Shown here: positions 34,796-44,875 of the stretch, piece by piece
Layout of the letters: every line of letters starts with the position of its first letter
Position numbering within the stretch: position 1 is the first letter of the stretch
Source of the DNA: Sunxiuqinia elliptica
Lineage (GTDB): Bacteria; Bacteroidota; Bacteroidia; Bacteroidales; Prolixibacteraceae
Assembly: GCF_900113005.1 (NCBI RefSeq)
Contig: NZ_FONW01000013.1
Location: 62,001-126,000, forward strand
DNA: 64,000 nt
Reading direction: 5' to 3'
Program-made: the position numbers and the translations under genes
The notes under the pieces: generated by a model
The model's database searches: none
Seen by the model: only the letters and a program-made list of their open reading frames with translations
What the model was told of the DNA's origin: nothing

Positions 34796-35920
34796 ATGAA
34801 AAAAATAATAACTCGTTCTTTAGTCGTATTCACGATATGCTTTTTGCTTTTCGCTTGTTCGGAGAATGAACCCAATGAAATTTCGCCTCTTCCTCCAGAA
34901 GAAGAGGAAGAAGAGTCAGTATATGAATGGGAGAAAAACAGAACTGAACTTTTAGAAAATAACGACATGGTTCTTCTGTACGCCGGAGGCTCGCACCGGG
35001 GGCATGAATGGAGCGAGGAATATGTAGAGCCATACGTGACCTATACTGATGAATCGGGCAAAGAACATTGGATGTTTGATTCATTCCTGTTTTTAGAAAT
35101 CCACAATGGAGAGGGGAAAACATTTGCTTCAGGATATACTTCGGTTCCGGCCAATCAATACGAATGGAAACAGCTGGTTGAATACTATTTTCGGTCGCGT
35201 TATTGCATAGGGGCATTGAACAGGTCTATTGAGAGCGCCAAGGAACGCTTGGGAGAACCTGCCGAAAAACGAAAAGTGGTGATCGGAATTCCGGAGCCAA
35301 TAAAAACGCAAAAAGATTGGGGAAGCCTAAAAAACGGAGTCATGTTAGACTTCTCAAAGGTAACTGACAGGGTTGATGCTTGTAAATGGTATATCGATTA
35401 TGTGAGAAAGAAATTTAAAGAGATGAACTATAAAAATATTGAATTGGCTGGTTTTTACTGGATTGCAGAAGAGGCTACCAATTCAAGGGGGATACTGGCG
35501 GATCTTTCAGCCTATCTGAACGATTTGAAATACAGTTTTGTCTGGATTCCTTATAATGGTTCCGATGGGGCGTTTGAGTGGAAACGACTCACCTTTAATT
35601 ATGCCTATTACCAACCCAATTACTTTTTCAATGCAAATACGCCTCTTTCATCTCTAAACAAAGCGTGTGAAGATGCTAAAAACTATGGCATGGATATGGA
35701 AATAGAGTTTGACGACAGAGCGATGATTGACCGTGGTAACTGGGGGTACCGACTTGAAAACTATATGAAAGCTTTTAAAGAATATGGAATATGGGAATCA
35801 AAAAGACTGGCCTATTACCAAGGAAACAGAACCCTGTATGAGCTTTCAAAATCAAGTGCAGAAGAAGACAGGCAACTTTACTATAAATTCTGCAAGTTTG
35901 TGTCAGAACGGTCGAACTAA
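34796..35920 (+). CDS. DUF4855-family lipoprotein, putative TIM-barrel glycosidase
   Basis: The 374-residue protein has a signal with a lipobox LLFAC, an acidic linker (PPEEEEEESVYEW), then one DUF4855 domain (about residues 55-370). Its start is MVLLYAGGSHRGHEW and it has GFYWIAEEATNS (219-230; Glu225) and MEIEFDDRA (301-309; Glu302/Glu304). The same two motifs recur in all three DUF4855 copies here. Their strand-like setting and about 78-residue separation are what one would expect for the acid/base and nucleophile of a TIM-barrel glycosidase. That function is inference, not shown. Its 265-bp upstream region includes the terminator at 34541, so it probably has its own promoter, yet it belongs to the utilisation locus by position. 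Confidence 0.82.
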   Translation: MKKIITRSLVVFTICFLLFACSENEPNEISPLPPEEEEEESVYEWEKNRTELLENNDMVLLYAGGSHRGHEWSEEYVEPYVTYTDESGKEHWMFDSFLFLEIHNGEGKTFASGYTSVPANQYEWKQLVEYYFRSRYCIGALNRSIESAKERLGEPAEKRKVVIGIPEPIKTQKDWGSLKNGVMLDFSKVTDRVDACKWYIDYVRKKFKEMNYKNIELAGFYWIAEEATNSRGILADLSAYLNDLKYSFVWIPYNGSDGAFEWKRLTFNYAYYQPNYFFNANTPLSSLNKACEDAKNYGMDMEIEFDDRAMIDRGNWGYRLENYMKAFKEYGIWESKRLAYYQGNRTLYELSKSSAEEDRQLYYKFCKFVSERSN

Positions 35921-36271
35921 TATTTTAATATACTATTTAAGATCTTGAAATTAGGAGTGGTGGAGTGGTGGTTCTGTTTTATCAAATTTGTGTTTATTCT
36001 TTGCCTTTGCCTTTTTTCAAAACGAAAAATAACGAGACGGTGGGGATTTTCAGACTTTTCTGCGTTCAAATTAAATTGGAATGTAGTAAATGAGAAGTGA
36101 GCTCACTCACCTATATCTTGAATACACTATGATCGTTTAATTCGATTTCAGAATACTATTGCCGTTTTTGAAAGTTTACTGTTGCCAAAGGATACTGTTG
36201 AATAATCTTTGGACTTATAGAGAGCTACTCACCCTGATTACAATTAAATCATATTAAAGACTAAATAAACT
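35921..36271. other. 351-bp gene-free region
   Basis: No credible gene is seen. It contains a 12-bp perfect palindrome AGTGAGCTCACT at 36096-36107, which could be an operator, and presumably the promoter of the tandem DUF4855 gene at 36272. Confidence 0.4.
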
Positions 36272-38374
36272 ATGCTTAAAATTAGAATTGCTTACAAGCT
36301 TTTATTTTCATTACTATTGGTTGCGGCAGGAATTTCGTTTAATTCATGCGCCTCGAAACAAGATCTGACCATACGCGATATGGTGTTGATTTATGATGGT
36401 GGGGCACACCGAAGTATTAAATGGGACAAAGAACATTTTGCACCATATGTTTCTCTTGAAAATGAAGATGGAACTAAAGACTGGCTATTTGATGGATTTC
36501 TGTTCCTGGAAATTCATGACGGTACAAGGGGCTTTGCTTCCTATTACAAAGACTTAGCTGCACGCAAAGTGGAGTGGAAAAAATTGATCGACAACTATTT
36601 TTGCGAAGGGAATGCCATTATGGCTTTGAACAGTCAGATTTCGGATGTGTTGGAGAGTTCAGGGACAAAAATGCCCACGAAACGCAAAGTGGTAATCACA
36701 GTTCCAGAACCAATACCCAACCAAACCGATTGGGGCGAAATAGACGGTAAGTCCATGGATTTCTCGAAAAAAGAAGACCGGCTGGAAGCCTGTAAATGGT
36801 TTATTGATTATGCCCTGGAGAGTTTTGAGAAAGCAAACCCTGAAAATCTGGAATTAGCTGGTTTTTATTGGGTGGCTGAGGAGGCCACCAATAGCCGGGA
36901 TCTGGTGAAACATGTGGCTGATTACACGAAAATGCACGGACGTAGATTATATTGGATACCGTATTTCAATTCAGACGGTTACAACGAGTGGGAAGAACTG
37001 GGTTTCGATCAGGCTTTTTATCAGCCTAATTACTTCTTCAATGAAGAGAGACCGATATCGCAAATTGTAAAGGCCTGCGAAAATGCCATGAAGTATGGCA
37101 TGAGCATGGAAATGGAATTTGACGATCGTGCCTTGGCTAAAAACGGATGGGGCTATCGAATGAGAGATTACATTCGCATATTCGATCAGCATGGCGTTTG
37201 GGACAAAATGGAGGTGGCTTATTATCAGGGCGGAGATGCATTCTACAAATTGTATCATTCGGACAAAGCAGAAGATAACGAGCTTTATATGCTTTTGGCA
37301 AAGATAATTGCTAAAAGGCAGAAAGTGGATTTGGAAGAAAATCAGGACCAAATAGCTGAGGAGCGAGTCGTTGAGTCGAGCTATGGTAAAACGGATGTTG
37401 CAGACTTGGTTCTTATTTATCAGGGAGGCGTTCATCGTCCGATGGAATGGGACAAAGATCAGTTTCTTCCTTATGTTGTCCATGAAGATCAACAAGGAAA
37501 TAAAGAGTGGCTTTTTGATGGGTTTCTTTTCCTGGAATTTAAAGATGGAAAGGGATATGATTTTGCTCCAGGTTATTCGCCAAACAAGGCACGGCGCCAG
37601 GAGTGGGAATGGCTGCTGGACAGAAGGTTCGAAAAAGGGAAAGCTATTTCGGCCCTTAATGCATGCATTGAAGAACAGAAAGAAGTTATTGGAGAACCAG
37701 AATTTAAACATAAATTAATCTCAGGTATTCCATCGCCTATTTTAGAGCAAAAAGACTGGGGCAAATTGAATGGGAAAACACTTGATTTCTCTGTAGCTGA
37801 TGATCGCTTGGAAGCCGGACGTTGGTATATTGACCAGTTTTTGGAGCGCTATGAAAGTGAAGGTTATGACAATCTTGAGCTTAAAGGCTTCTATTGGGTT
37901 GATGAGGATGTTCGGCGTTGTGCTGATATTTTGGTACCACTTGGAGACTATATTCGTTCGAAAGGACTTAAGTTTTACTGGATTCCTTATTGGGGAGCAA
38001 AAGGATATAATGACTGGGAGAAATACCAATTTGATTTTGCCTGGATACAGCCCAATTACTTCTTTCACGATTTAAAGGAACAGCATCTTAACAACGTTTG
38101 TAATCATGGTTATAGCAAAGGAATGGGGCTGGAAATGGAATTTGATGCCAGGGCTCTTAGTAGTAGTGATGATAACCGGAGGGATAAACTGGTTGACTAC
38201 ATTAATGCTTTTGAGAATAATGGCGTTTACAAAAATGCATCAATAGCTTATTATGAGGGGGGCAATGGCATTTACAACTTTTATAAATCGACTAACTCCG
38301 AGGACAAGCAGTTGATCGACAGAATGGCCAAATTGATTATTGAGCACCGAAAGACTTTTTTCCAGAAAAATTAA
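36272..38374 (+). CDS. Tandem DUF4855 protein (two domain copies), exported
   Basis: This 700-residue protein has a signal with a Cys-Ala-Ser lipobox region (ISFNSCASK) and two DUF4855 domains, about residues 32-345 and 380-695. Copy 1 has MVLIYDGGAHRSIKWD, GFYWVAEEATNS and MEMEFDDRA. Copy 2 has LVLIYQGGVHRPMEWD, GFYWVDEDVRRC and LEMEFDARA. The Glu after Ala/Asp in the first motif and both Glu residues of the second motif are kept in all three copies of the region, consistent with catalysis. The two halves and the single-domain protein before it appear to derive from duplication. A strong terminator follows at 38439. Confidence 0.82.
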   Translation: MLKIRIAYKLLFSLLLVAAGISFNSCASKQDLTIRDMVLIYDGGAHRSIKWDKEHFAPYVSLENEDGTKDWLFDGFLFLEIHDGTRGFASYYKDLAARKVEWKKLIDNYFCEGNAIMALNSQISDVLESSGTKMPTKRKVVITVPEPIPNQTDWGEIDGKSMDFSKKEDRLEACKWFIDYALESFEKANPENLELAGFYWVAEEATNSRDLVKHVADYTKMHGRRLYWIPYFNSDGYNEWEELGFDQAFYQPNYFFNEERPISQIVKACENAMKYGMSMEMEFDDRALAKNGWGYRMRDYIRIFDQHGVWDKMEVAYYQGGDAFYKLYHSDKAEDNELYMLLAKIIAKRQKVDLEENQDQIAEERVVESSYGKTDVADLVLIYQGGVHRPMEWDKDQFLPYVVHEDQQGNKEWLFDGFLFLEFKDGKGYDFAPGYSPNKARRQEWEWLLDRRFEKGKAISALNACIEEQKEVIGEPEFKHKLISGIPSPILEQKDWGKLNGKTLDFSVADDRLEAGRWYIDQFLERYESEGYDNLELKGFYWVDEDVRRCADILVPLGDYIRSKGLKFYWIPYWGAKGYNDWEKYQFDFAWIQPNYFFHDLKEQHLNNVCNHGYSKGMGLEMEFDARALSSSDDNRRDKLVDYINAFENNGVYKNASIAYYEGGNGIYNFYKSTNSEDKQLIDRMAKLIIEHRKTFFQKN

Positions 38375-38438
38375 TAATATAGGATTGTAGATTATGACTG
38401 TTTATTATTCGTAGTAGTTCCAGACATGGTGATTAGTT

Positions 38439-38478
38439 AAAAAGCAGTTCCTCTCGAAAAGAGGAACTGCTTTTTTTT
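38439..38478 (+). terminator. Rho-independent terminator
   Basis: Arms AAAAAGCAGTTCCTCT and AGAGGAACTGCTTTTT pair perfectly around CGAAA and are followed by a run of eight T residues in total. It ends the DUF4855 transcription unit about 65 nt after the stop. Confidence 0.93.
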
Positions 38479-38660
38479 ACTAAATAGTTTGTCAATAGAT
38501 TTTGCTTATTACCCGTAACTCACATAGGCTACTCGAAGTTTATTCTTTTTGGTAAGCACTAGTTTTGAAAATAAATTTTAAAAATGTTGATTAACATGTG
38601 CGTGGTTTATAAAAAATTTAATAAACTTGCATTATCAATTTAATTTGAACAATAAAGAGG

Positions 38661-39872
38661 ATGGAGCTATTTCGAACACAACACAACGGAACTGATATGG
38701 AAAGTAAGCAATTTGCACAAAAGCGCAAAATGGTTGCTTTTTTGAATAAGTCAGAAGATCCGTTGGCGATACCTGCAATTTGTCGTCGGCTTCGGTTGAG
38801 TGTACCTACCGGAACGAAGTTGGTGAATGAATTAATTGCGGATGGTATTGTGGTTGAAGTTGGTAAAATGGAAACCGATAACGGGCGTCGGCCTGTTGTG
38901 TACAAAATTAATCCGGAATATGCCTATACGATTGGTGTCGAGATTTTGTTAAAGCGAATTTCAGTTTCTGTCTTCAATATGGAAATGGTTGAGGTTTTTC
39001 AGAAAAAGGATAATGAGTTTGTGTTGGAAAATACGCCGGAATGCCTCAGCTTTGTTGTCGATTTTATCGGTCAGTGTCTTGAAGAGCTGGATGAAAAGAA
39101 AACCCGTGTTTTGGGAATGGGACTTGGTATTACTGGAAGGGTCAACTCAAAAACAGGAGAATCTTATAACTACTTCAATTTCTTGGAAGAAACCTTGACC
39201 GAACACTTGTCTTCGAAATTTGAACTTCCAATATTTTTAGATAATGACACCCATGTAATGGGAATGGCTGAACGGTTTTTCGGAAAAGCCAGGAAAGAGA
39301 AAAATGCCTTAATCGTGAATTTAAGTCGTGGCTTGGGGATGACTGTTATTTCCAACGGAAAGGTTGTTCTAGGCAATCAGGGCTTTGCTGGCGAATTTGG
39401 GCATATGCAGTTTGGCGAATCAAGCAAACTATGTATTTGTGGTAAACGCGGGTGTCTGGGAATGGAAGTGTCTGGTTATGCTTTAGAGGAGAATTTTAAG
39501 GAATATGTCAAAAATGGTGAGAAAACCTTGCTGCTTCCTGAAGGTGAGTTGAGAAAGGTGAGGTATGACAATATTCTACAGGCTGCTAGAAAGGGAGATG
39601 CTTTGTCTATTGCTTTGTTGCATGATATCGGATTTAAGTTAGGTAAAGCTTTGGGGAATGTCATTAATTTACTAAACCCAGGATCGATAATTCTTGGTGG
39701 AAAATTTGTGGTGGCGAGCGATATTTTAGCAGATTCAGTAAAGTCGGGAATGACTCATACTGCTTTATCACAGCCTCTGAGAACCTGTGATTTGTTGTTT
39801 TCTGAAGCAGGAGACGAGTCTGGAGGGAAAGGAGCGGCAGCGCAGGTTTTATACCATTACGACTTGATTTGA
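38661..39872 (+). CDS. ROK-family transcriptional regulator/sugar kinase-like
   Basis: The 403-residue protein has an N-terminal winged-helix DNA-binding part (about residues 13-90; ICRRLRLSVPTGTKLVNELI) and a C-terminal ROK domain. The domain has the family signature GFAGEFGHMQFG and the zinc-site region CICGKRGCLGMEVSG, and ends in the usual INLLNPGSIILGG. Such NagC/XylR-type proteins repress sugar genes until their sugar ligand binds. It lies between the two SusCD loci and is the nearest regulator for the second one, which lacks ECF sigma and STN. The start may be 36 bp further on (Met13). Confidence 0.85.
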   Translation: MELFRTQHNGTDMESKQFAQKRKMVAFLNKSEDPLAIPAICRRLRLSVPTGTKLVNELIADGIVVEVGKMETDNGRRPVVYKINPEYAYTIGVEILLKRISVSVFNMEMVEVFQKKDNEFVLENTPECLSFVVDFIGQCLEELDEKKTRVLGMGLGITGRVNSKTGESYNYFNFLEETLTEHLSSKFELPIFLDNDTHVMGMAERFFGKARKEKNALIVNLSRGLGMTVISNGKVVLGNQGFAGEFGHMQFGESSKLCICGKRGCLGMEVSGYALEENFKEYVKNGEKTLLLPEGELRKVRYDNILQAARKGDALSIALLHDIGFKLGKALGNVINLLNPGSIILGGKFVVASDILADSVKSGMTHTALSQPLRTCDLLFSEAGDESGGKGAAAQVLYHYDLI

Positions 39873-40398
39873 CAACAAACCTAAATACAACAAAATATGT
39901 AACGAAATTTTATGAAGAGGGATTCTTTTTCAGAAGCCCGTTGCCAGGCTTGGCGGCACTGACAATATTGGGCTTTTGAAGTAATAATTGTATTAAATCG
40001 TACTGCAAAGTTACTTCAATTCTCTGAAAAGTAAATTTTTCCTGCTCATTTTTCTATCTGAGGTCTTTGGATATGACCAGTTTGCTTGATGAAAGAATAG
40101 CGCTGCTTACTTTTAATAGCCTTTATTTTGTGCGCTTAAAGGCTTTAATCGAAGTTTCGTTTTTTGTTGAGTTGATTAAGGAGCGATAGAGTGGAAGAGA
40201 GACTATAGGCAATGATCAACACACCCATGATTCATCCGTTTGGTATTTCAAATTTCTTCAGACTAAATCTTGTGAATAGTCCAGATTAAGAAAAAGAACG
40301 AGGGCTACCCAGAGATAAATGTAGGATAAAACAGACCTAAACAAGAGTAAACAAAGCTCCTATAATAGAGTACATAACTAACCAAATTTTTATTCAAC
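39873..40398. other. 526-bp gene-free region with terminator
   Basis: No credible gene is seen. A terminator-like inverted repeat AGAAGCCC (39932-39939) / GGGCTTTT (39970-39977) with the inner hairpin GCCA-GGCT-TGGC follows the ROK gene. The rest is AT-rich with no obvious open frame and must hold the promoter, and probably the ROK operator, of the operon beginning at 40399. Confidence 0.5.
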
Positions 40399-41625
40399 AT
40401 GAGAAGATACATTGTATACCTATCGGTATTGATCGTATTATCGCTTTTTACAAATTGTAAAGAGGATAAGTTGTATATCACGGATGAACCCGGATATACA
40501 TTTGAGACCGTTGAGACAACAGAGTTGGAGAACGGATCGAAATTGTTGCATATTCAGGAGGATAAAACCCCCTGGAACATCTATGCAATAGAAATTGATT
40601 TGACAAATCCCAAAAACCAGATTGAATTAGCTCCGGCTAACGATATGGCAGCGTGGGGAGAAATTGTAAACAAAGAAACTTTAGCAAGCATTGTTGAGCG
40701 CAAAGAAGCCAATGGTGAAAAAGTTATTGCCGGTATTAATGGCGATTTCTTCCACATGGAGCTGGGGTTACAGTTTGTAACAACAGTGCACAATGGAGAC
40801 ATCTATAGCTCTGGAATTACAACTCAGCCACATGCTGCATTATTCGTCGATGACCAAGGTGTTCCTTACATTAATTTGGCAAACCTTCAAAGCAAGCTGC
40901 TGATTGGAAACAAAGAGCGTTTGATTAATTCGTACAATGGTACGCGTTTGGCTGACTACCTAGTCGTCTATGATGGAAAAATGAAAGACGGAAACAACCA
41001 GTCAGGGGCCAACAAATGGGGAGCAGAGGTGTTGGTTGAACAGGTTGGAAGCAAGGCTGACTATGTAAATTCAACAACAGAGTATAAGGTGCTTGAAGTT
41101 GATAACACCATGGATGATGTGCGTATTACCATGACAGATCCTGAAAAACAGCTAATTCTTTCTGGTCATGGAACTGCTCGGGAGTACATCATGAATTTGA
41201 CAGCTGGCGAAGTGGTTAAAATTGAGAACAGCTATGCAGGAATGGATGAAAGCATCAAAATCCGTGAAGTTGCCGGAGGATGGGGGCACATCGTAAAAGA
41301 AGGCATGAATAATTCAATCCAGGCGATTCAGATTGAGGGTACTATGGCTCACGAGAATCAACGCCATCCAAGATCTTGTATCGCTTACAACAAAGACAAA
41401 ACCAAATTTTACATGGTCGTCATTGAAGGACGTTCAGAGTTAAGCAAAGGAATGAGTCTGGATGAAATGGCTTATTTCCTGAATAAAAAATTCGACGTTT
41501 GGGATGCTTTGAATCTTGATGGAGGAGGTTCATCTACGCTCATGCACGGTTCGGAAACGATCAATGCTTTAAGTGATGGAGCTCAGCGAGCTACTGCGAA
41601 CTCGATTATTGTTGTAAGCAAATAA
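40399..41625 (+). CDS. Phosphodiester glycosidase-family (NAGPA-domain) lipoprotein
   Basis: The 408-residue lipoprotein (lipobox LFTNC, residues about 16-20) has an NAGPA/PF09992-type domain. Its marks are IAGINGDFFHMELGL, PRSCIAYNKDKTKFYMVVIEG and the C-terminal WDALNLDGGGSSTLMHG, which is the signature of the family. NAGPA enzymes cleave GlcNAc-1-phospho-6-mannose diesters in the human pathway; bacterial members act on phosphodiester-linked sugars in walls and capsules or on polymer ends. It is the first gene of the second operon, 55 nt before susC. Substrate cannot be told, but a phosphodiester bond in the target glycan is a reasonable guess. Confidence 0.85.
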   Translation: MRRYIVYLSVLIVLSLFTNCKEDKLYITDEPGYTFETVETTELENGSKLLHIQEDKTPWNIYAIEIDLTNPKNQIELAPANDMAAWGEIVNKETLASIVERKEANGEKVIAGINGDFFHMELGLQFVTTVHNGDIYSSGITTQPHAALFVDDQGVPYINLANLQSKLLIGNKERLINSYNGTRLADYLVVYDGKMKDGNNQSGANKWGAEVLVEQVGSKADYVNSTTEYKVLEVDNTMDDVRITMTDPEKQLILSGHGTAREYIMNLTAGEVVKIENSYAGMDESIKIREVAGGWGHIVKEGMNNSIQAIQIEGTMAHENQRHPRSCIAYNKDKTKFYMVVIEGRSELSKGMSLDEMAYFLNKKFDVWDALNLDGGGSSTLMHGSETINALSDGAQRATANSIIVVSK

Positions 41626-41680
41626 CTAATTCTAATTATGAGGCTGCACCTCTGCAGCATATCCAGTAAATACGATTGTT

Positions 41681-44600
41681 ATGAAAAAAATACAAACCGT
41701 GCGTTATTGGTTAACGCATGTTGAAAAAATAATTCCCATACGATTATTATCGGCATCATTTTTATTGATGTGCCTCACTGTACTGAGTGCCTATGCCCAG
41801 GAAGGTGACATTAAAGTAACAGGAAAAGTAACTGACTCACGCCAAGAAGCTCTGCCAGGCGTTAGTGTTTCGGTTAAAGGAACCTACGAAGGTACAGTAA
41901 CTGACCAGGATGGTGTTTACACAATCAGCAAGCTTTCAAAATCAGACGTTTTGGTTTTCTCTTTTATTGGAACCACAACGCAGGAAATTGAAGTTGGTAA
42001 CCAAACCACGATCGATGTTGTGTTAGAAAACAGTATGGTTGAATTGGAAGAAATTGTTGCCGTTGGTTATGGTACCACGAAAAAGGAAAACCTGACAGGT
42101 GCGATTACAACCGTTTCGGCTGAAGTTATCGAAAATCGTCCGGTAACGAGTGTTGCACAAGCTTTACAGGGGGTAATCCCCGGGTTGGTTGTTACTCGTA
42201 GTGCCAATGGTGGTAAACCTGGAGTTGATCTGTTAATGAATATCCGTGGTGCTGGTAGTCCTTACATCCTGATTGACGGAGTTGAAGGGTCTATTTCTGA
42301 TTTGAACCCTGCGGATGTGGAGTCAATGACGGTTCTAAAAGATGCTGCATCAGCTTCTATTTATGGTGCAAAAGCTGCCTATGGTGTAGTTTTGATTACA
42401 ACTAGAGAAGGTAAAAAAGGTGTTCGTGTTAATTACTCAAACAACTTCTCATTCTCTGCTCCAATCAAATTGCCAGAGCAAGCCAACTCTTATGCTTATG
42501 CACAATATTTCAATGCTGCGTCGGTAAATGGTGGCGGACTTCCTTTAGTTTCAGTGGAAACACTTGAGCGTATCAAACGCTACATCAACGAAGGCGACAT
42601 TCCTGGAACAATTCCAAACCCAAAGGATCCAACAAAATGGGCCAATACCGAGTATGCCAATGCGAATACCGATTGGTTTGATTTTCACTTTAAAGATTGG
42701 GCTTTGCAAGAAACACACAACCTAAGTGTAAGTGGAGCTTCAGAAAAGACAGATTACTACATTTCTGGAAGTAATTTGAATCAGGAAGGGATTATCACTT
42801 TTGGTGATGATAGTTTCGAAAAACAAACAATCAGTACAAAAGTAAAATCGAAATTGTACGATTGGTTAACTGTGAATAGTAACATGCGTTACTCTTCAAG
42901 AGTTGTGGATATGCCTACTTTCTTGTTGATGAATGGAAACATGCTTCACCGCATTGCACAGGCTCGTTGGCCGTCTAACCCGATTAAAGACCCTAACGGA
43001 CATTACATGCGTGTGTCTGACGTGACAGAGATTGAAGAGGGGGGCCGAACAATGGATAAAAACACTGGCTACATGATGACGCTGGGCGCCAAAATTGAAC
43101 CAATTAAAGACTGGGTGACAGAGATTGGCTACGACTGGAACAATTCTACTTGGGAGCAACAATTTACACACAACCCAACTTTTACTTACTACGGTGTTGG
43201 CGAACGCGAATTCCAATATGGTAGCATCGAAAATAGCCGCTACTATACCTATACTGGAACAACTGAATACAAATCCCCGAAAGTGTTTTCAACCTACACG
43301 AAAGTGATCAATGATCATAACTTCAAGATCATGGGTGGTTTTCAACAGGCTAAACAAGAATACAGCCGGCATAATGTAAGTCGGAAGCACTTGCAATCGC
43401 CATTAATTCCGTCTATTAATACTGCTATTGGAGAGATCACTGGAGGAGAATCTAAAGGACATTATGCTACGCGTAGTTTCTTTGGGCGTTTCAACTATAA
43501 CTATAAGGAAAAATACCTGCTAGAGGTGAACTGGCGTGCTGATGGTAGCTCTTACTTTCAGGAGGGCAAACGTTGGGGATCATTCCCTTCATTCTCCTTG
43601 GGTTATAATTTGGCCAAAGAAGATTTTATGGAAGCTCACCGTTACTATGTTGGACAGTTGAAATTCAGAACTTCTTACGGATCATTGGGTAACCAAACAG
43701 GATATCCTTATGCATACCTGGAAACCTATATGATTGGCAGTAATTACCCTTGGTTGATGGGGGGAAACTCAAAACCGAATGTGGTCTATATGCCAGCTGT
43801 TCCAAGCCCTGACTTGACTTGGGAAACCGTATCGATGTTAACCTTTGGTCTTGATGGTGCTTTCTTGAACAACCGCTTAACAATGACTTTTGACTGGTAC
43901 AAACGTGATCGTAAAGACTTGTTAGGACCTGCAGAAACTCCTCCTGCAACTTATGGTGGAAATGTTCCTCGGTTGAACAATGTGGATATTGAAACAAAAG
44001 GATTTGAGTTGTCTTTAGGATGGAAAAATACAATTGGTGATTTTTCATACTATGTGAAAGGAACACTTTCTAACTACAAGAGTGTTTATAAAAAATTCAA
44101 TAACCCAACAGGTTCTCTTTGGACTGAATATGTTGGAAAAGAAGTTGGTACAATTTGGGGATTTACTTCAAACGGCTTGTTTCAATCCGAAGACGAAGTT
44201 AATAACGCACCTGATTTGTCTGAAATCAGTAACGACCGTTGGTACCCTGGCGACGTAAAATACGAGGATATTGATGGGGATGGAAAAATATCCAGAGGTG
44301 CTTCTACTGTCGATGATCATGGTGATTTGTCGATTATCGGAAACTGGGTGCCACAATTCCAGTACGGTTTTAATGCTGGTTTTAACTGGAGAAATCTTGA
44401 CTTCTCTATGTTCTGGCAAGGAGTTGGTAAAAAAGATGTTTGGTTAAATGGTAACTTCTTCTTTGGATCGGCAAGTTCTCGCTGGCAAACAACGGTGTTG
44501 GAACAACACCTGGACTACTGGACAAAAGACAATCCAGATGCTTATTATCCACGTCCTTATTTGACGAAAGCTGGTGTCGATAAAAACCAACAGGTATCTA

Positions 44601-44854
44601 CACGTTACTTGCAAGACGCTTCATACTTGCGTTTGAAAAACGTACAGTTGGGCTATACGCTTCCTGAAAAACTAATGGAAGACTTCTGGTTGAAGAAAGT
44701 GAATGTCTATGTATCAGCTGAGAACTTGCTGACCATTACTAAGCTGAATGACATTTTTGATCCAGAAGCTTTGACTGGTATGAATAACCAGACTGCCGGT
44801 AAAACTTATCCAATGCAGAGAACTTTGTCTGTAGGGGTTAATGTAACCTTCTAA
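41681..44854 (+). CDS. SusC-type TonB-dependent transporter (no STN domain)
   Basis: The 1057-residue outer-membrane protein has a signal (about 1-41; LLSASFLLMCLTVLSAYA), a carboxypeptidase-regulatory-like domain (about 45-125; VTGKVTDSRQEALPGVSVSV), and a plug with VAVGYGTTKKENLTGAITTV, YILIDGVEGSI and VLKDAASASIYGAKAAYG. The barrel ends in an aromatic VTF. There is no STN domain, so it is not wired to a FecR-type antisigma; regulation is more likely through the ROK protein. It transports oligosaccharides with the SusD encoded downstream. Confidence 0.95.
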   Translation: MKKIQTVRYWLTHVEKIIPIRLLSASFLLMCLTVLSAYAQEGDIKVTGKVTDSRQEALPGVSVSVKGTYEGTVTDQDGVYTISKLSKSDVLVFSFIGTTTQEIEVGNQTTIDVVLENSMVELEEIVAVGYGTTKKENLTGAITTVSAEVIENRPVTSVAQALQGVIPGLVVTRSANGGKPGVDLLMNIRGAGSPYILIDGVEGSISDLNPADVESMTVLKDAASASIYGAKAAYGVVLITTREGKKGVRVNYSNNFSFSAPIKLPEQANSYAYAQYFNAASVNGGGLPLVSVETLERIKRYINEGDIPGTIPNPKDPTKWANTEYANANTDWFDFHFKDWALQETHNLSVSGASEKTDYYISGSNLNQEGIITFGDDSFEKQTISTKVKSKLYDWLTVNSNMRYSSRVVDMPTFLLMNGNMLHRIAQARWPSNPIKDPNGHYMRVSDVTEIEEGGRTMDKNTGYMMTLGAKIEPIKDWVTEIGYDWNNSTWEQQFTHNPTFTYYGVGEREFQYGSIENSRYYTYTGTTEYKSPKVFSTYTKVINDHNFKIMGGFQQAKQEYSRHNVSRKHLQSPLIPSINTAIGEITGGESKGHYATRSFFGRFNYNYKEKYLLEVNWRADGSSYFQEGKRWGSFPSFSLGYNLAKEDFMEAHRYYVGQLKFRTSYGSLGNQTGYPYAYLETYMIGSNYPWLMGGNSKPNVVYMPAVPSPDLTWETVSMLTFGLDGAFLNNRLTMTFDWYKRDRKDLLGPAETPPATYGGNVPRLNNVDIETKGFELSLGWKNTIGDFSYYVKGTLSNYKSVYKKFNNPTGSLWTEYVGKEVGTIWGFTSNGLFQSEDEVNNAPDLSEISNDRWYPGDVKYEDIDGDGKISRGASTVDDHGDLSIIGNWVPQFQYGFNAGFNWRNLDFSMFWQGVGKKDVWLNGNFFFGSASSRWQTTVLEQHLDYWTKDNPDAYYPRPYLTKAGVDKNQQVSTRYLQDASYLRLKNVQLGYTLPEKLMEDFWLKKVNVYVSAENLLTITKLNDIFDPEALTGMNNQTAGKTYPMQRTLSVGVNVTF

Positions 44855-44875
44855 TTTTATTGAAGATGACAAATA

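Noticed and set aside
40399-41625. Lysosomal-type GlcNAc-1-phosphodiester activity as a firm function
   Set aside because: The domain matches, but bacterial members have varied activity and the substrate cannot be read from sequence.
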